Shown here: positions 7,760 to 15,174 of the stretch, piece after piece
Layout of the letters: each line of letters begins with the position of its first letter
Numbering within the stretch: position 1 is the stretch's first letter
From: Solirubrobacteraceae bacterium
GTDB lineage: Bacteria; Actinomycetota; Thermoleophilia; Solirubrobacterales; Solirubrobacteraceae
NCBI GenBank assembly: GCA_030151725.1
Contig: JASLDD010000157.1
Span: 1 to 19,574, forward strand
Length of the DNA stretch: 19,574 nt
Direction: 5' to 3'
Notes under the pieces: model-generated
The model's input: the letters and a program-made list of their open reading frames with translations, nothing else
Databases searched by the model: none
What the model was told of the DNA's origin: nothing
Translations under genes and position numbers: made by a program

Positions 7760-8899
7760 GTGGGAGGACCGGCTGGCTATGCGAACATCGGCGCCATGAA
7801 GATCGCGCCCTTTGCGCTGGAGCGCTACTACGAGAAGTGGGAGTTCCGCGCTGAGCTGATGCTCTCGAGCAGCGATTGCGAGTCGCTGGCCGTCGAGGAT
7901 CTGCTCGCGCTTGAGCCCGATGCCGCCGAGCGGTTGCACTCGCTGCGCCTTGGCTACACCGAGGTGGCGGGCTCACCGGAGCTGCGCACGGCGGTGGCGG
8001 GCCGCTACGAGACTGTCCAGCCCGACGACGTGCTTGCCGTCGCAGCTGCCGAGGAGGGGATCTTCGCCACCTACCACGCGCTACTCGGGCCGGGGGACCA
8101 CGTGGTCGTGGAGGCGCCCTGTTATGGCTCGGCGATCGAGGTCGCACGGAGTACGGGGGCCGAGGTCGAGCTGTGGCAGCGACGACACGAGGACGGTTGG
8201 GAGCATGACCTAGATGCGCTGGAGCGCCTGCTGCGGGCGGAGACGCGCCTCATCTACATCAACAGCCCGCACAATCCCACCGGCATGCCGATGTCCCGCA
8301 GGACGTTTGAGCGCCTGCTGGACATCGCCCGCGAGCGCGATTTGGTGATCTTCAGCGACGAGGTCTACAGGGGCTTGGAGCATGATCCCGCCGACCGCCT
8401 TCCGGCTGCGTGTGATGTGTATGAGCACGCGATCTCGCTGAACACGGTCTCCAAGGCGTATGGGCTGCCGGGCCTGCGGATCGGTTGGCTCGCGTGCCGG
8501 AATCCTGAGCTGATTGCACAGGTCAGGGATTTCAAGCTCTACACGACGATCTGCTCGAGTGCCCCAAGCGAGCTGCTCGTGGCACTGGCGCTACGCCACG
8601 GCGAGCAGCTGGTGGACCGCTGCCGCGAGCTCGTGCTCGCCAACCTGCCGCTTCTCGACGCGTTCCTCGACCGCCACGCCGGGCTCTTCGAGTGGGTGCG
8701 CCCGACGGCCGGCCCGACAGGGTTCCCCCGCGTCAGAGGCGACTTCGATGTCAAGAGCTGGTGCGAGCAGATCGCCGAGCAGGCCGGCGTGCTCCTGCTT
8801 CCGGGTGCCGTATATGACGAGCCCAAACACGTGCGCATGGGCTTCGGTCGGGCGAACCTCGAGCAGGCGCTCGAGCGCCTGGAGGGGCACCTCGCCTGA
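7760..8899 (+). CDS. Class I/II PLP-dependent aminotransferase, substrate unassigned
   Basis: This is a fold-type I aminotransferase of about 41 kDa. The Schiff-base Lys lies in NTVSKAYGLPGLRIGW (Lys232 counted from GTG 7760). SPHNPTGMPMS binds substrate and cofactor, and FSDEVYRGLE carries the Asp that pairs with the pyridine nitrogen. GTG 7760 was chosen because AGGAG (7749-7753) lies 6 nt upstream. ATG 7796 (367 residues) starts right at the conserved KIAPFALERYYEKWEF segment but has no SD and no -10 at leaderless spacing. The N-terminal pattern ending in SSDCESL recalls the capreomycidine-synthase/VioD-like branch, though many members of that branch are ordinary amino-acid transaminases. 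It is convergent with an amino-acid ABC importer 25 bp away; a shared substrate is speculation. Confidence 0.84.
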   Translation: MGGPAGYANIGAMKIAPFALERYYEKWEFRAELMLSSSDCESLAVEDLLALEPDAAERLHSLRLGYTEVAGSPELRTAVAGRYETVQPDDVLAVAAAEEGIFATYHALLGPGDHVVVEAPCYGSAIEVARSTGAEVELWQRRHEDGWEHDLDALERLLRAETRLIYINSPHNPTGMPMSRRTFERLLDIARERDLVIFSDEVYRGLEHDPADRLPAACDVYEHAISLNTVSKAYGLPGLRIGWLACRNPELIAQVRDFKLYTTICSSAPSELLVALALRHGEQLVDRCRELVLANLPLLDAFLDRHAGLFEWVRPTAGPTGFPRVRGDFDVKSWCEQIAEQAGVLLLPGAVYDEPKHVRMGFGRANLEQALERLEGHLA

Positions 8900-8924
8900 C
8901 CCGGTCCGGTCCCCCGGTCCGCTC

Positions 8925-9689
8925 CTAGAGCACCTTTGAGAGAAAGGCCTTGGTGCGCTCGTGGCGCGGATTGGAGAGCACCTCCGAGGGAGCGCCCGAC
9001 TCCACCACGACGCCCCCGTCCATGAACACCACCGTGTCGGCGACCTCGCGGGCGAAGCCGATCTCGTGTGTCACGACGATCATCGTCATGCCGTCACGCG
9101 CAAGTTGCTGCATCGCCTGCAGGACCTCGCCGACCAGCTCGGGATCGAGCGCCGAGGTCGGCTCGTCGAACAGCATCAGCTTGGGGTCCATGGCGAGGGC
9201 GCGAGCGATGGCTACCCGCTGCTGCTGTCCCCCAGAGAGCTGAGCGGGATAGGAGTCGAGCTTGTCGGCGAGGCCCACCCGGTGGAGCAGCTCTCGTCCG
9301 CGCGCGTGGGCCTGCTCGCGGCCCACGCCCTTGACGCGAATCGGTGCGCAGGCGACGTTCCCGAGAGCGGTCATGTGGGGGAAGAGGTTGAAGTGCTGAA
9401 AGACCATCCCGATCGCGGCGCGCTTGCGCGCGACCTCGGACTCGCGCAACTCGTGGAGCTTGTCGCCCACCTGGCGGTAGCCCACGAGCTCCCCGTCGAC
9501 GGCCAGACGCCCCGCGTTGATCTTCTCGAGGTGGTTTATGCAGCGCAGAAACGTGGACTTGCCGGAGCCGGACGGCCCGAGCAGGCACATGACCTCGCCG
9601 GGCATGATCTCGAGTGTGATCCCCTTGAGCACCTCCTGACGTCCGAAGCGCTTGTGCACACCTTCGGCGCTGACCATTGGTGTGCTCAT
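8925..9689 (-). CDS. Polar amino-acid ABC transporter ATP-binding protein (GlnQ/HisP type)
   Basis: This 254-residue ATPase powers the importer encoded by the two upstream genes. All motifs are intact: Walker A GPSGSGKST (38-46), Q-loop FQHFNLFPHMT (Gln98), signature LSGGQQQ (151-157), Walker B LMLFDE (171-176), D-loop SALD and H-loop His208 in VTHEIGFA. The FQHFNLFPHMTAL and PTSALDPELVGEVL stretches are characteristic of the polar amino-acid subfamily. ATG 9689 overlaps the permease stop (ATGA), indicating translational coupling. A 13-codon upstream extension inside the permease gene is unlikely. It is the last gene of the operon and convergent with the aminotransferase. Confidence 0.95.
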   Translation of the reverse strand: MSTPMVSAEGVHKRFGRQEVLKGITLEIMPGEVMCLLGPSGSGKSTFLRCINHLEKINAGRLAVDGELVGYRQVGDKLHELRESEVARKRAAIGMVFQHFNLFPHMTALGNVACAPIRVKGVGREQAHARGRELLHRVGLADKLDSYPAQLSGGQQQRVAIARALAMDPKLMLFDEPTSALDPELVGEVLQAMQQLARDGMTMIVVTHEIGFAREVADTVVFMDGGVVVESGAPSEVLSNPRHERTKAFLSKVL

Positions 9690-10615
9690 GTCAACTCGTG
9701 TCTTCCTGTGGATAGACGCAGGCGCCATTTCTGAAGAGTTGTCGGCGGCAGCTCACGAGATGCGCCGCGGCCGTAGTAGCGCTCGAGGTAGTACTGACCG
9801 ACGTACAGCACGCTCGTGCAGACGATGTACCAAAAGCTCGCGACGATCAGCAGCTGGATCGTCTTGTAGTTGACGGCAAAGATCTCTTCTGAGGAGTAGG
9901 TGAGCTCGGTGACGGTTATGACGCTGGCGAGTGATGTGGTCTTGAGCATCGAGATCGTCTCGTTGCCGGTCGGCGGGATGATCACTCGCATTGCCTGTGG
10001 CAGCACGATCCGGCGCAGCGTCTGCACGCGTGTCATTCCGAGCGACTGCGCGGCGTCTGTTTGCCCGTCATCGACAGAGATCATCCCTGCGCGCACGATC
10101 TCTGCCATGTAGGCGCCCTCGTTGAGGCTGAGACCGAGAACGCCCGCGCGGAACGCGGTGATTAGGGTGTTGACGTCGGGATGCACGAACGCGGGACCGA
10201 AGGGAATGCCGATCCCGAGCTTGGGGTAAAGCGCGGCGACGTTGTACCAGAACAGCAACTGCACGAGCACGGGAGTGCCGCGGAAGAACCATATGTAGAG
10301 CCAGCTCGCACCTGCGAGCAGCGGATTTGTGGAAACGCGCATCACCGCCAACAGCACACCCAGCGCCACCCCGATCGCCATCGCTATGACGGTCAGCTCG
10401 ATCGTCACTACGAGGCCTTCGAGGATGCGGTGATCAAAGAGGTATTCGCCGACGACGCTCCATTCGAAGCGCGGGTTGGTGACGAACGAGCGGATCAGTG
10501 CCGCGGCGATCAGCAGGACGATCACCGCTGCCACCCAGCGGCCGGGGCGCCGGACCGGGACGGCCACTATGTCGTCTGGCCGCCCGGTCGGGCTGGTGTC
10601 CTCGGAAGAGGGCAC
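9686..10615 (-). CDS. Polar amino-acid ABC transporter permease (HisMQ family)
   Basis: This 309-residue inner-membrane protein should form the translocation channel as a homodimer, since only one permease gene is present. An N-terminal hydrophilic stretch and an extra helix (about 27-46) precede the conserved core, which begins at LEGLVVTIELTVIAMAIG (66-83). The cytoplasmic coupling loop DAAQSLGMTRVQTLRRIVLPQA is the EAA-type motif that docks on the ATPase. IWFFRGTPVLVQL is typical of this family. The start is GTG 10615, 12 nt after the binding-protein stop, with an AGGTAG SD-like sequence. The C-terminus overlaps the ATPase start by 4 nt. Confidence 0.93.
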   Translation of the reverse strand: MPSSEDTSPTGRPDDIVAVPVRRPGRWVAAVIVLLIAAALIRSFVTNPRFEWSVVGEYLFDHRILEGLVVTIELTVIAMAIGVALGVLLAVMRVSTNPLLAGASWLYIWFFRGTPVLVQLLFWYNVAALYPKLGIGIPFGPAFVHPDVNTLITAFRAGVLGLSLNEGAYMAEIVRAGMISVDDGQTDAAQSLGMTRVQTLRRIVLPQAMRVIIPPTGNETISMLKTTSLASVITVTELTYSSEEIFAVNYKTIQLLIVASFWYIVCTSVLYVGQYYLERYYGRGASRELPPTTLQKWRLRLSTGRHELT

Positions 10616-10627
10616 CGGTTCGTCTAC

Positions 10628-11527
10628 CTAGCTCTTCGCCCCGTTGATCGTCGGCGTCGTGATCGCTCCTGCCTGCACGCCCCATTTGGTCAGGATTCCG
10701 GTGTAAGTGCCGTCTGCGATCAGTGCCTTCAACGCCGCGAGCACCGGAGTCGTCATGCCACTGCCCTTGGGAATCGCGAGGCCGTATGGAGCGGCACCGT
10801 AGGTTTCACCCACCAGCTTGAAGGTTCCACCTGACTGCTTCACCTGATAGGCGGCAATCGGGGAGTCGGCCATGCCGAGTTCTGCGCGGCCGCTGGAGAT
10901 TGCCAGGTTGGCGCCGTTCTGGGTTGGGTACACGAGCACGCTCACGGACTTCTTGCCGGCTTTGGTGCACTTCTTGCCCTGTTCGTTGGCTTCTTCTTCC
11001 TCGGTGGTCCCCTTCTCGACAGAGACCGTCTTGCCGCACAGATCTTCGACCCCTTTTACCGTCGGGCTGGAAGTGCTCTTGGCGTAGAAGGAGATGCCGG
11101 CCGAGAAGTAGTCGACGAAGTCGACGGTCTTCTCACGTTCCTTGGTGTCTGTAAAGGATGAGGCGCCGATGTCGTACTTGCCGGCGGCCAGGCCGGGGAT
11201 GATCGTGTCGAAAGTAGCGTTGACCATGTTCACTTTCAGCCCCATCTCGGCGCCGAGGGCTTTCATCAGATCGGCATCCATCCCAATTACCGTGTGTCCG
11301 TCAGAGGCCACGAACTCGTTTGGAGCGTAGGTCGCGTCGGCGGCGACCGTCAGAGTGCCCTTCGACTTGATCGCCGCGGGCACCAGGGCTGCGACAGATG
11401 AGTTCGCGCTCGTAGAGGTGGTGGTTGCGGCGGTAGAGCTCGTGCTGCTGCTACTGCTGCTGCCGCAGCCGGCGAGTGCCAGCACGGTCAGCGCAGGAAC
11501 GCCAATTCGGGCGAGGAGCTTGCTCAT
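10628..11527 (-). CDS. Amino-acid ABC transporter substrate-binding lipoprotein (SBP family 3)
   Basis: This 299-residue extracytoplasmic receptor feeds the importer encoded downstream. The signal peptide ends in lipobox LAGC (Cys21), followed by a Ser/Thr-rich tether (22-44). The periplasmic-binding fold runs from about residue 57 (GTLTVAADATYAPNEF). SFTDTKEREKTVDFVDYF (124-141) carries the Arg that usually binds the ligand carboxylate. IGMDADLMKALG (81-92) is the usual first-lobe signature. The ligand cannot be named with confidence. The strong SD AGGAGGT (11540-11534) lies 6 nt from ATG 11527. It is the first gene of the operon, in the order binding protein, permease, ATPase. Confidence 0.94.
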   Translation of the reverse strand: MSKLLARIGVPALTVLALAGCGSSSSSSTSSTAATTTSTSANSSVAALVPAAIKSKGTLTVAADATYAPNEFVASDGHTVIGMDADLMKALGAEMGLKVNMVNATFDTIIPGLAAGKYDIGASSFTDTKEREKTVDFVDYFSAGISFYAKSTSSPTVKGVEDLCGKTVSVEKGTTEEEEANEQGKKCTKAGKKSVSVLVYPTQNGANLAISSGRAELGMADSPIAAYQVKQSGGTFKLVGETYGAAPYGLAIPKGSGMTTPVLAALKALIADGTYTGILTKWGVQAGAITTPTINGAKS

Positions 11528-11575
11528 CGGGGTACCTCCTGTTGACTATTGACCTTGGCCCTGACCGAGGCCCGC

Positions 11576-11623
11576 AGTATAAGGAGGTGGGCGCAGTGAA
11601 CGCCCTACGCCCATAGCTGTCAA
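11576..11623 (-). promoter_or_regulatory. Promoter region of the amino-acid importer operon
   Basis: Two candidate promoters occur on the minus strand. One is a good -10 TATACT (11581-11576) lacking a clear -35. The other is a perfect -35 TTGACA (11623-11618) with a weak TTCACT 17 nt away (11600-11595). Either gives a short leader before the SD at 11540-11534. The region also separates the importer from the GGDEF/EAL gene, whose stop is at 11633. Confidence 0.4.
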
Positions 11624-11632
11624 AGTAGTGCG

Positions 11633-14071
11633 TCAGGCGGAGCTCGAGGCGGCGGTGGTGCGCGAAGAGCGTGGAGCCAGAAGCAGCTCGATCGCCCCGG
11701 CGGTGCCAGGCTTGCCCATCAGGAAGCCTTGGGCCATCTCACAGCCCATCTCTTCGAGCGTCGTCATCTGGTTGCGCTCCTCGATTCCCTCGGCCACAAC
11801 CGACAGCGAGAGCGCCTCGCCGACTCCGAGGATCGCCTGCAGCAGCTCGCGGCTCTGGCCCCCGTCATTGAGCGCGGCAACGAAGCTACGGTCGATCTTG
11901 AGGATGTCGACAGGCATACGCTGCAGCTGAGAGAGCGAGGCATAGCCGGTGCCGAAGTCGTCGATCGCGATCCGCACGCCCAGCGCCTTGACCGCCTTGA
12001 GCGCCTCTGAGGCGCTCGCGACGTCGCGCATGAGAGTCGTCTCGGTCAGCTCTAGCGTCAGCAGCGCGGGCGCGATTCCGGAGCTCTCGAGCGCCAGGCG
12101 CACGTCGTCGGCGAAGCCTTTGCGGCTGAGCTGATGCGCTGAGACGTTGACGGCGATGGGCACCTCGAGACCTTCGGCGGACCAGCTGGCGGCCTGACGA
12201 CAGGCCTCCTCGAGCACCCAGCGGCCGATTTGGATGATCATCCCGCTCTCCTCGGCCAGCGGGATGAAGCTGTCCGGTGCCACCATGCCGCGCTCGGGGT
12301 GCTGCCAGCGGATCAGCGCCTCTACGCCTACGATCCCCTGGCTGGGAAGGTCGAAGATGGGTTGATAGAGCAGGAAGAACTGGTTGCGCTGGAGGGCCAT
12401 GCCGAGGTCGTTCTCCAGCTCGAGGCGCCCTTCGGCGCCTGCGTACATGCTGGCGTCGAACAGGGCATAGCGATCCTTGCCGGCGGCCTTGGCCGCATAC
12501 AACGCCAGGTCGGCGTCACGCAGCAGGCCGTCGGGAGTTGTGTATTGACCCATGGCCACGCCGATGCTGGCGGTCACGGAGAAGACTTTGCGACCGTCGT
12601 CGAGCACGACCGGTTCGCGCAGTACCTCGGTGAGGCGGTCGGCCAAGCGGTCGAGCGCGGTCTCGTCGGTCGTGGAATCCACGAGCACGACGAACTCGTC
12701 CCCGCCGAGGCGCCCCACGGTGTCGTGGTCGCGCACCGCTAGCTGCAGGCGCTCGCCGACGATCTTCAGCAGCTGGTCGCCGGCAGCGTGCCCGAGGTTG
12801 TCGTTGACGTGCTTGAAGCCGTCGATGTCTATGAACAGGGCACCGGAGAGCGTGCCCGGCCGGCGTGCCGTGCGCGCCAGCAGCTGATCGGCACGGTCGA
12901 GCACGAGCGCCCGGTTGGGCAGCCCTGTGAGCGTGTCGTGCAGCGCTTGGTGGGAGAGCTCACGCGTCTTCTCGCGCACGAGCGCGAGCGCGCGCCTGCG
13001 GCCGGTCCCGAGGGTGAGTCCGAGCAGGCCGAACATCAGGCTCACGAGGGTCCCGCCGATCAGCAGGGTGAGCGCGTGCCAGTTGTCGCTCACCCCCGTG
13101 GAGGGCTTGGGCGCAAAGCTTTCGACGCTCCATCCGTTGCGGACGTTGATCTTGGAGCTCTGCTCGCCACGCTTGACCTTCCCGCTTGTGAACGCCACAT
13201 GTGACTCGGGGGAGTCGAAGTGGAAGCTCACGGTCAGGTTCTCATGACCTTCGAGCGCTCTGCCGAGGACGACCTTGGGGACGAGCAGCTCGCCCAGCCA
13301 GCCCAGGAATGCGTGCTTGCGGCCTGCGACGGTCGCCGGGGTCACCCCGCCTCGGTAGACGGGCGTCTCTACGGCCAGCGTAGAGTTGCCGGCGGCCACG
13401 AACGGCGCATAGCTGGCGAGGGCCGTCTCGCGTGTGGCGACGAGCGTCGGCGCCAGCGCGCAGTAGTCGAGCTCGCCGGGCAGGTAGGTCTTGGCGTTCC
13501 TCGCCAGACCGGCCACGGCCAGGCAGTAGAAGGGGCGGTGGCCCGAAGGCAGCACCTGCGGGCTTTCGACTGGGCCCACGGACCTGGGTCCCAGCGGGCG
13601 CAGCGGGTGGGCCGCCATCCGCGCCTGAAACGCAGAGAGCTGGGCCGCCGGCACCATCGCCACGAGGCCGATGTCCTGGAGCTCCTTGTAGCGCTGCATC
13701 GCGTGCACCGATTCGGCCCAGATGTCAAACCCGGCGGCCGAGGTGTTGGGGTGTTCGCTCACGAAAGCGCTGGCGCTGACGACTAGGTCTTCCTCGTGCT
13801 GGATGGCCAGCTTCAACGTCGAGGCGATCTCGGCTGAGGTCAGGTTGAAGGAGAGGCGGGCTTTGTCGGCGTCCGAGCGAGCCACCGCCTTGGCGCCGAG
13901 CACAGAGGCCACGATCCCGGCGATCACAAGCAACGCAGTGGCGGCGGCCCAGATGCTCAGATGGTCGCCACCTGGTCGAAGTCTCGCCAACCGACCCAGA
14001 CGGATCCTGGGCAGTGTCGCCGAGCCGTTGTTGGAGCCTGGATTTGGGCCACTGGTTGCTATTGCAGACAC
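11633..14071 (-). CDS. Membrane-bound CHASE-like/GGDEF/EAL cyclic-di-GMP enzyme
   Basis: This 812-residue bifunctional signalling protein has a helix at about 39-61, an extracytoplasmic sensor of about 270 residues that looks CHASE-like, a second helix at about 333-355, then GGDEF (about 373-535) and EAL (about 550-795) domains. The cyclase signature GGDEF (456-460) is intact, and an inhibitory-site RxxD (RDHD, 447-450) lies exactly five residues before it. The phosphodiesterase residues are also all present: EALIR (584-588), NVS, ELTE (674-677), DDFGTGY (704-710), LKID (724-727), AEGIE (760-764) and QGF (781-783). Both activities are therefore possible, with the sensor or I-site setting the balance. 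The start is GTG 14071, preceded by AAGAGA; it is somewhat uncertain. No other cyclic-di-GMP gene is in the window. Confidence 0.93.
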   Translation of the reverse strand: MSAIATSGPNPGSNNGSATLPRIRLGRLARLRPGGDHLSIWAAATALLVIAGIVASVLGAKAVARSDADKARLSFNLTSAEIASTLKLAIQHEEDLVVSASAFVSEHPNTSAAGFDIWAESVHAMQRYKELQDIGLVAMVPAAQLSAFQARMAAHPLRPLGPRSVGPVESPQVLPSGHRPFYCLAVAGLARNAKTYLPGELDYCALAPTLVATRETALASYAPFVAAGNSTLAVETPVYRGGVTPATVAGRKHAFLGWLGELLVPKVVLGRALEGHENLTVSFHFDSPESHVAFTSGKVKRGEQSSKINVRNGWSVESFAPKPSTGVSDNWHALTLLIGGTLVSLMFGLLGLTLGTGRRRALALVREKTRELSHQALHDTLTGLPNRALVLDRADQLLARTARRPGTLSGALFIDIDGFKHVNDNLGHAAGDQLLKIVGERLQLAVRDHDTVGRLGGDEFVVLVDSTTDETALDRLADRLTEVLREPVVLDDGRKVFSVTASIGVAMGQYTTPDGLLRDADLALYAAKAAGKDRYALFDASMYAGAEGRLELENDLGMALQRNQFFLLYQPIFDLPSQGIVGVEALIRWQHPERGMVAPDSFIPLAEESGMIIQIGRWVLEEACRQAASWSAEGLEVPIAVNVSAHQLSRKGFADDVRLALESSGIAPALLTLELTETTLMRDVASASEALKAVKALGVRIAIDDFGTGYASLSQLQRMPVDILKIDRSFVAALNDGGQSRELLQAILGVGEALSLSVVAEGIEERNQMTTLEEMGCEMAQGFLMGKPGTAGAIELLLAPRSSRTTAASSSA

Positions 14072-14196
14072 ACGATCTCTTATTCACTGGTGGTACGCAG
14101 CGCCATGATCGGGCCCAACGGTGCAAATCTGTCGATGCTCAAGCCCACCTGGACAGATATACGGGTTGGAGGGAGGCTTCCGCCGCGCGCGTGCGC

Positions 14197-14209
14197 TAGT
14201 CTTGCGCTC
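14197..14209 (+). promoter_or_regulatory. -10 element for the riboswitch-led transcript
   Basis: TAGTCT (14197-14202) is followed by 6 nt and then the first bases of the riboswitch P1 stem (about 14209). This is the same TANNNT-N6 spacing seen at leaderless genes in this window, so transcription probably starts at the aptamer's 5' edge. No good -35 is seen. Confidence 0.45.
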
Positions 14210-14320
14210 GCCTAATCACGGGCGGGTGTCCGTGAGCGGGGGAACCGAGTTGTTGGGGCGAGTTCCGCGGTAATCCGCGGGAGGCGCAGGTCGCTAGCCC
14301 GTCAGCTAACCCCGTCGGCC
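14209..14320 (+). promoter_or_regulatory. Cyclic-di-AMP riboswitch (ydaO/yuaA type)
   Basis: Conserved blocks of the ydaO aptamer occur in order. GCCTAAT closes the 5' side. A short hairpin CACGG/CCGTG (14217-14235) follows, then GGGGGAACCG (14238-14247), TTGGGGCGA, a perfect hairpin CCGCGG-TAAT-CCGCGG (14265-14280), the near-invariant GCTAGCCCGTCAGCTAACC (14293-14311), and a closing GGC (14317-14319). B. subtilis ydaO shows the same order (GGAGGAACCG, TTGGGGTTAAT, CCCGACAGCTAAC). It binds cyclic di-AMP and in actinobacteria commonly controls cell-wall hydrolases, which fits the M23-type gene that follows. The SD (GAGAGG, 14327-14332) sits a few bases past P1, and no clear terminator hairpin lies between, so control could be at translation. 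That last point is inference. Confidence 0.9.
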
Positions 14321-14337
14321 GACGAAGAGAGGCAGAT

Positions 14338-15066
14338 TTGCGGGGTCTCCTGACGCGCTGGACCATGCTCGCGGCAATCGTGGCGCTCGCGGTTACCACC
14401 CAGAGCGCGGAGGCTGCAAGCACGGGCGGCACTGCCGTCATTTCCCCCACCCCCGTCACGCCGCCGCCCACGCTGACCGCGCCGAGCGCCGCAGGCGGAA
14501 CGGCGGTCCCCTCCGCGCCAGTCTTCGCGGGCAGTCCCTATCCGCTCAGCCCCAGCGGGTGGGTCTTCCCGTTGTATCCGCTTTCGCATGTCGCGCCGAG
14601 GAGCTGGTGGACCTTGGATCAGGGCGTGGATCTGGGCGGCAACGCCAACCAGTGCGGCACGCATCTGCAGGAGCTGGCGGTCGCGAGTGGCACGATCGTG
14701 CACGAGGGCCTTGAAGGCTTCGGCCCATACGCGCCTGTCCTGCTCGTGGACAGCGGGCCCGACCAAGGCCGCTACATCTACTACGGCCATGCTGCCCCGG
14801 CGCTGGTTCCAGTCGGTACGCATGTCAGCGCCGGTCAGCCGATTGCGGATGTCGGTTGCGGGGACGTCGGCATCTCCTCGGCTCCGCACCTCGAGATCGG
14901 GATGCTGCCGGCCGGCGCGAGCAGCCCGCTGGACATGCCATCGGTCGGTGAGACCTCGCACGAAAGCATGAGCAACCTGAGCTCGGCCTACCGGAGCGCC
15001 CTCGCCGCCTACCGCGCTCAGCGAGCCGCCGCGGCCAAGGCCAAGCACACTACGCGCAAGCCCTAG
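14338..15066 (+). CDS. Secreted LytM/M23-peptidase-fold protein with degenerate zinc site
   Basis: This 242-residue exported protein has a signal peptide (1-26, cleavage after AEA), a Pro/Thr/Ala-rich linker (30-65), an M23 (lysostaphin/LytM) fold (about 90-190) and an Ala/Arg-rich helical tail (212-240). The fold is recognised from DQGVDLGG, GTIVHEG, RYIYYGHA, VPVGTHVSAGQPIADVG and PHLEIG. In active M23 enzymes the ligands are HxxxD and HxH. Here they read Asp94-xxx-Asp98 and His184-Leu-Glu186, so two zinc histidines are replaced. It may be a non-catalytic activator or a binding protein rather than a peptidase. The start is TTG 14338, supported by GAGAGG 5 nt upstream; ATG 14365 is in frame but would shorten the signal peptide. 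It is controlled by the cyclic-di-AMP riboswitch directly upstream. Confidence 0.85.
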   Translation: MRGLLTRWTMLAAIVALAVTTQSAEAASTGGTAVISPTPVTPPPTLTAPSAAGGTAVPSAPVFAGSPYPLSPSGWVFPLYPLSHVAPRSWWTLDQGVDLGGNANQCGTHLQELAVASGTIVHEGLEGFGPYAPVLLVDSGPDQGRYIYYGHAAPALVPVGTHVSAGQPIADVGCGDVGISSAPHLEIGMLPAGASSPLDMPSVGETSHESMSNLSSAYRSALAAYRAQRAAAAKAKHTTRKP

Positions 15067-15174
15067 CCCGCCGCGCGGACCGGGCGCAGGCCTCCCGGGA
15101 TCTCGCCCCGGCCGCTCTCAGCAAAGTCGTCCACCACGCTAAGGCAACGTGCCCACGCTGCCGATGAGTGGCTC

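Noticed and set aside
8900..8924. Repeated CCGGTCC units between the aminotransferase and ABC genes as a bidirectional terminator
   Set aside because: The units are direct rather than inverted repeats and no T-tract follows on either strand.
6354..9734. Long plus-strand frames opposite the oxidoreductase (6354-7169) and the ABC ATPase (8961-9734)
   Set aside because: Both are antisense mirrors of genes with complete motifs; their His/Arg/Asp-rich translations are typical of reversed GC-rich coding sequence.
14313..14324. Perfect palindrome CGTCGGCCGACG as a repressor site
   Set aside because: It overlaps the 3' strand of the riboswitch P1 stem, which explains it sufficiently.
14302..15048. 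248-codon minus-strand frame opposite the M23-type gene
   Set aside because: It runs into the riboswitch, lacks domains and mirrors a gene with a signal peptide and M23 fold.
15067..15174. Terminator or promoter between the M23-type gene and the PKD-protein gene
   Set aside because: Only a 5-bp CCGGG/CCCGG stem without a T-run and no convincing -10 could be found, so nothing is annotated in this 108-bp gap.
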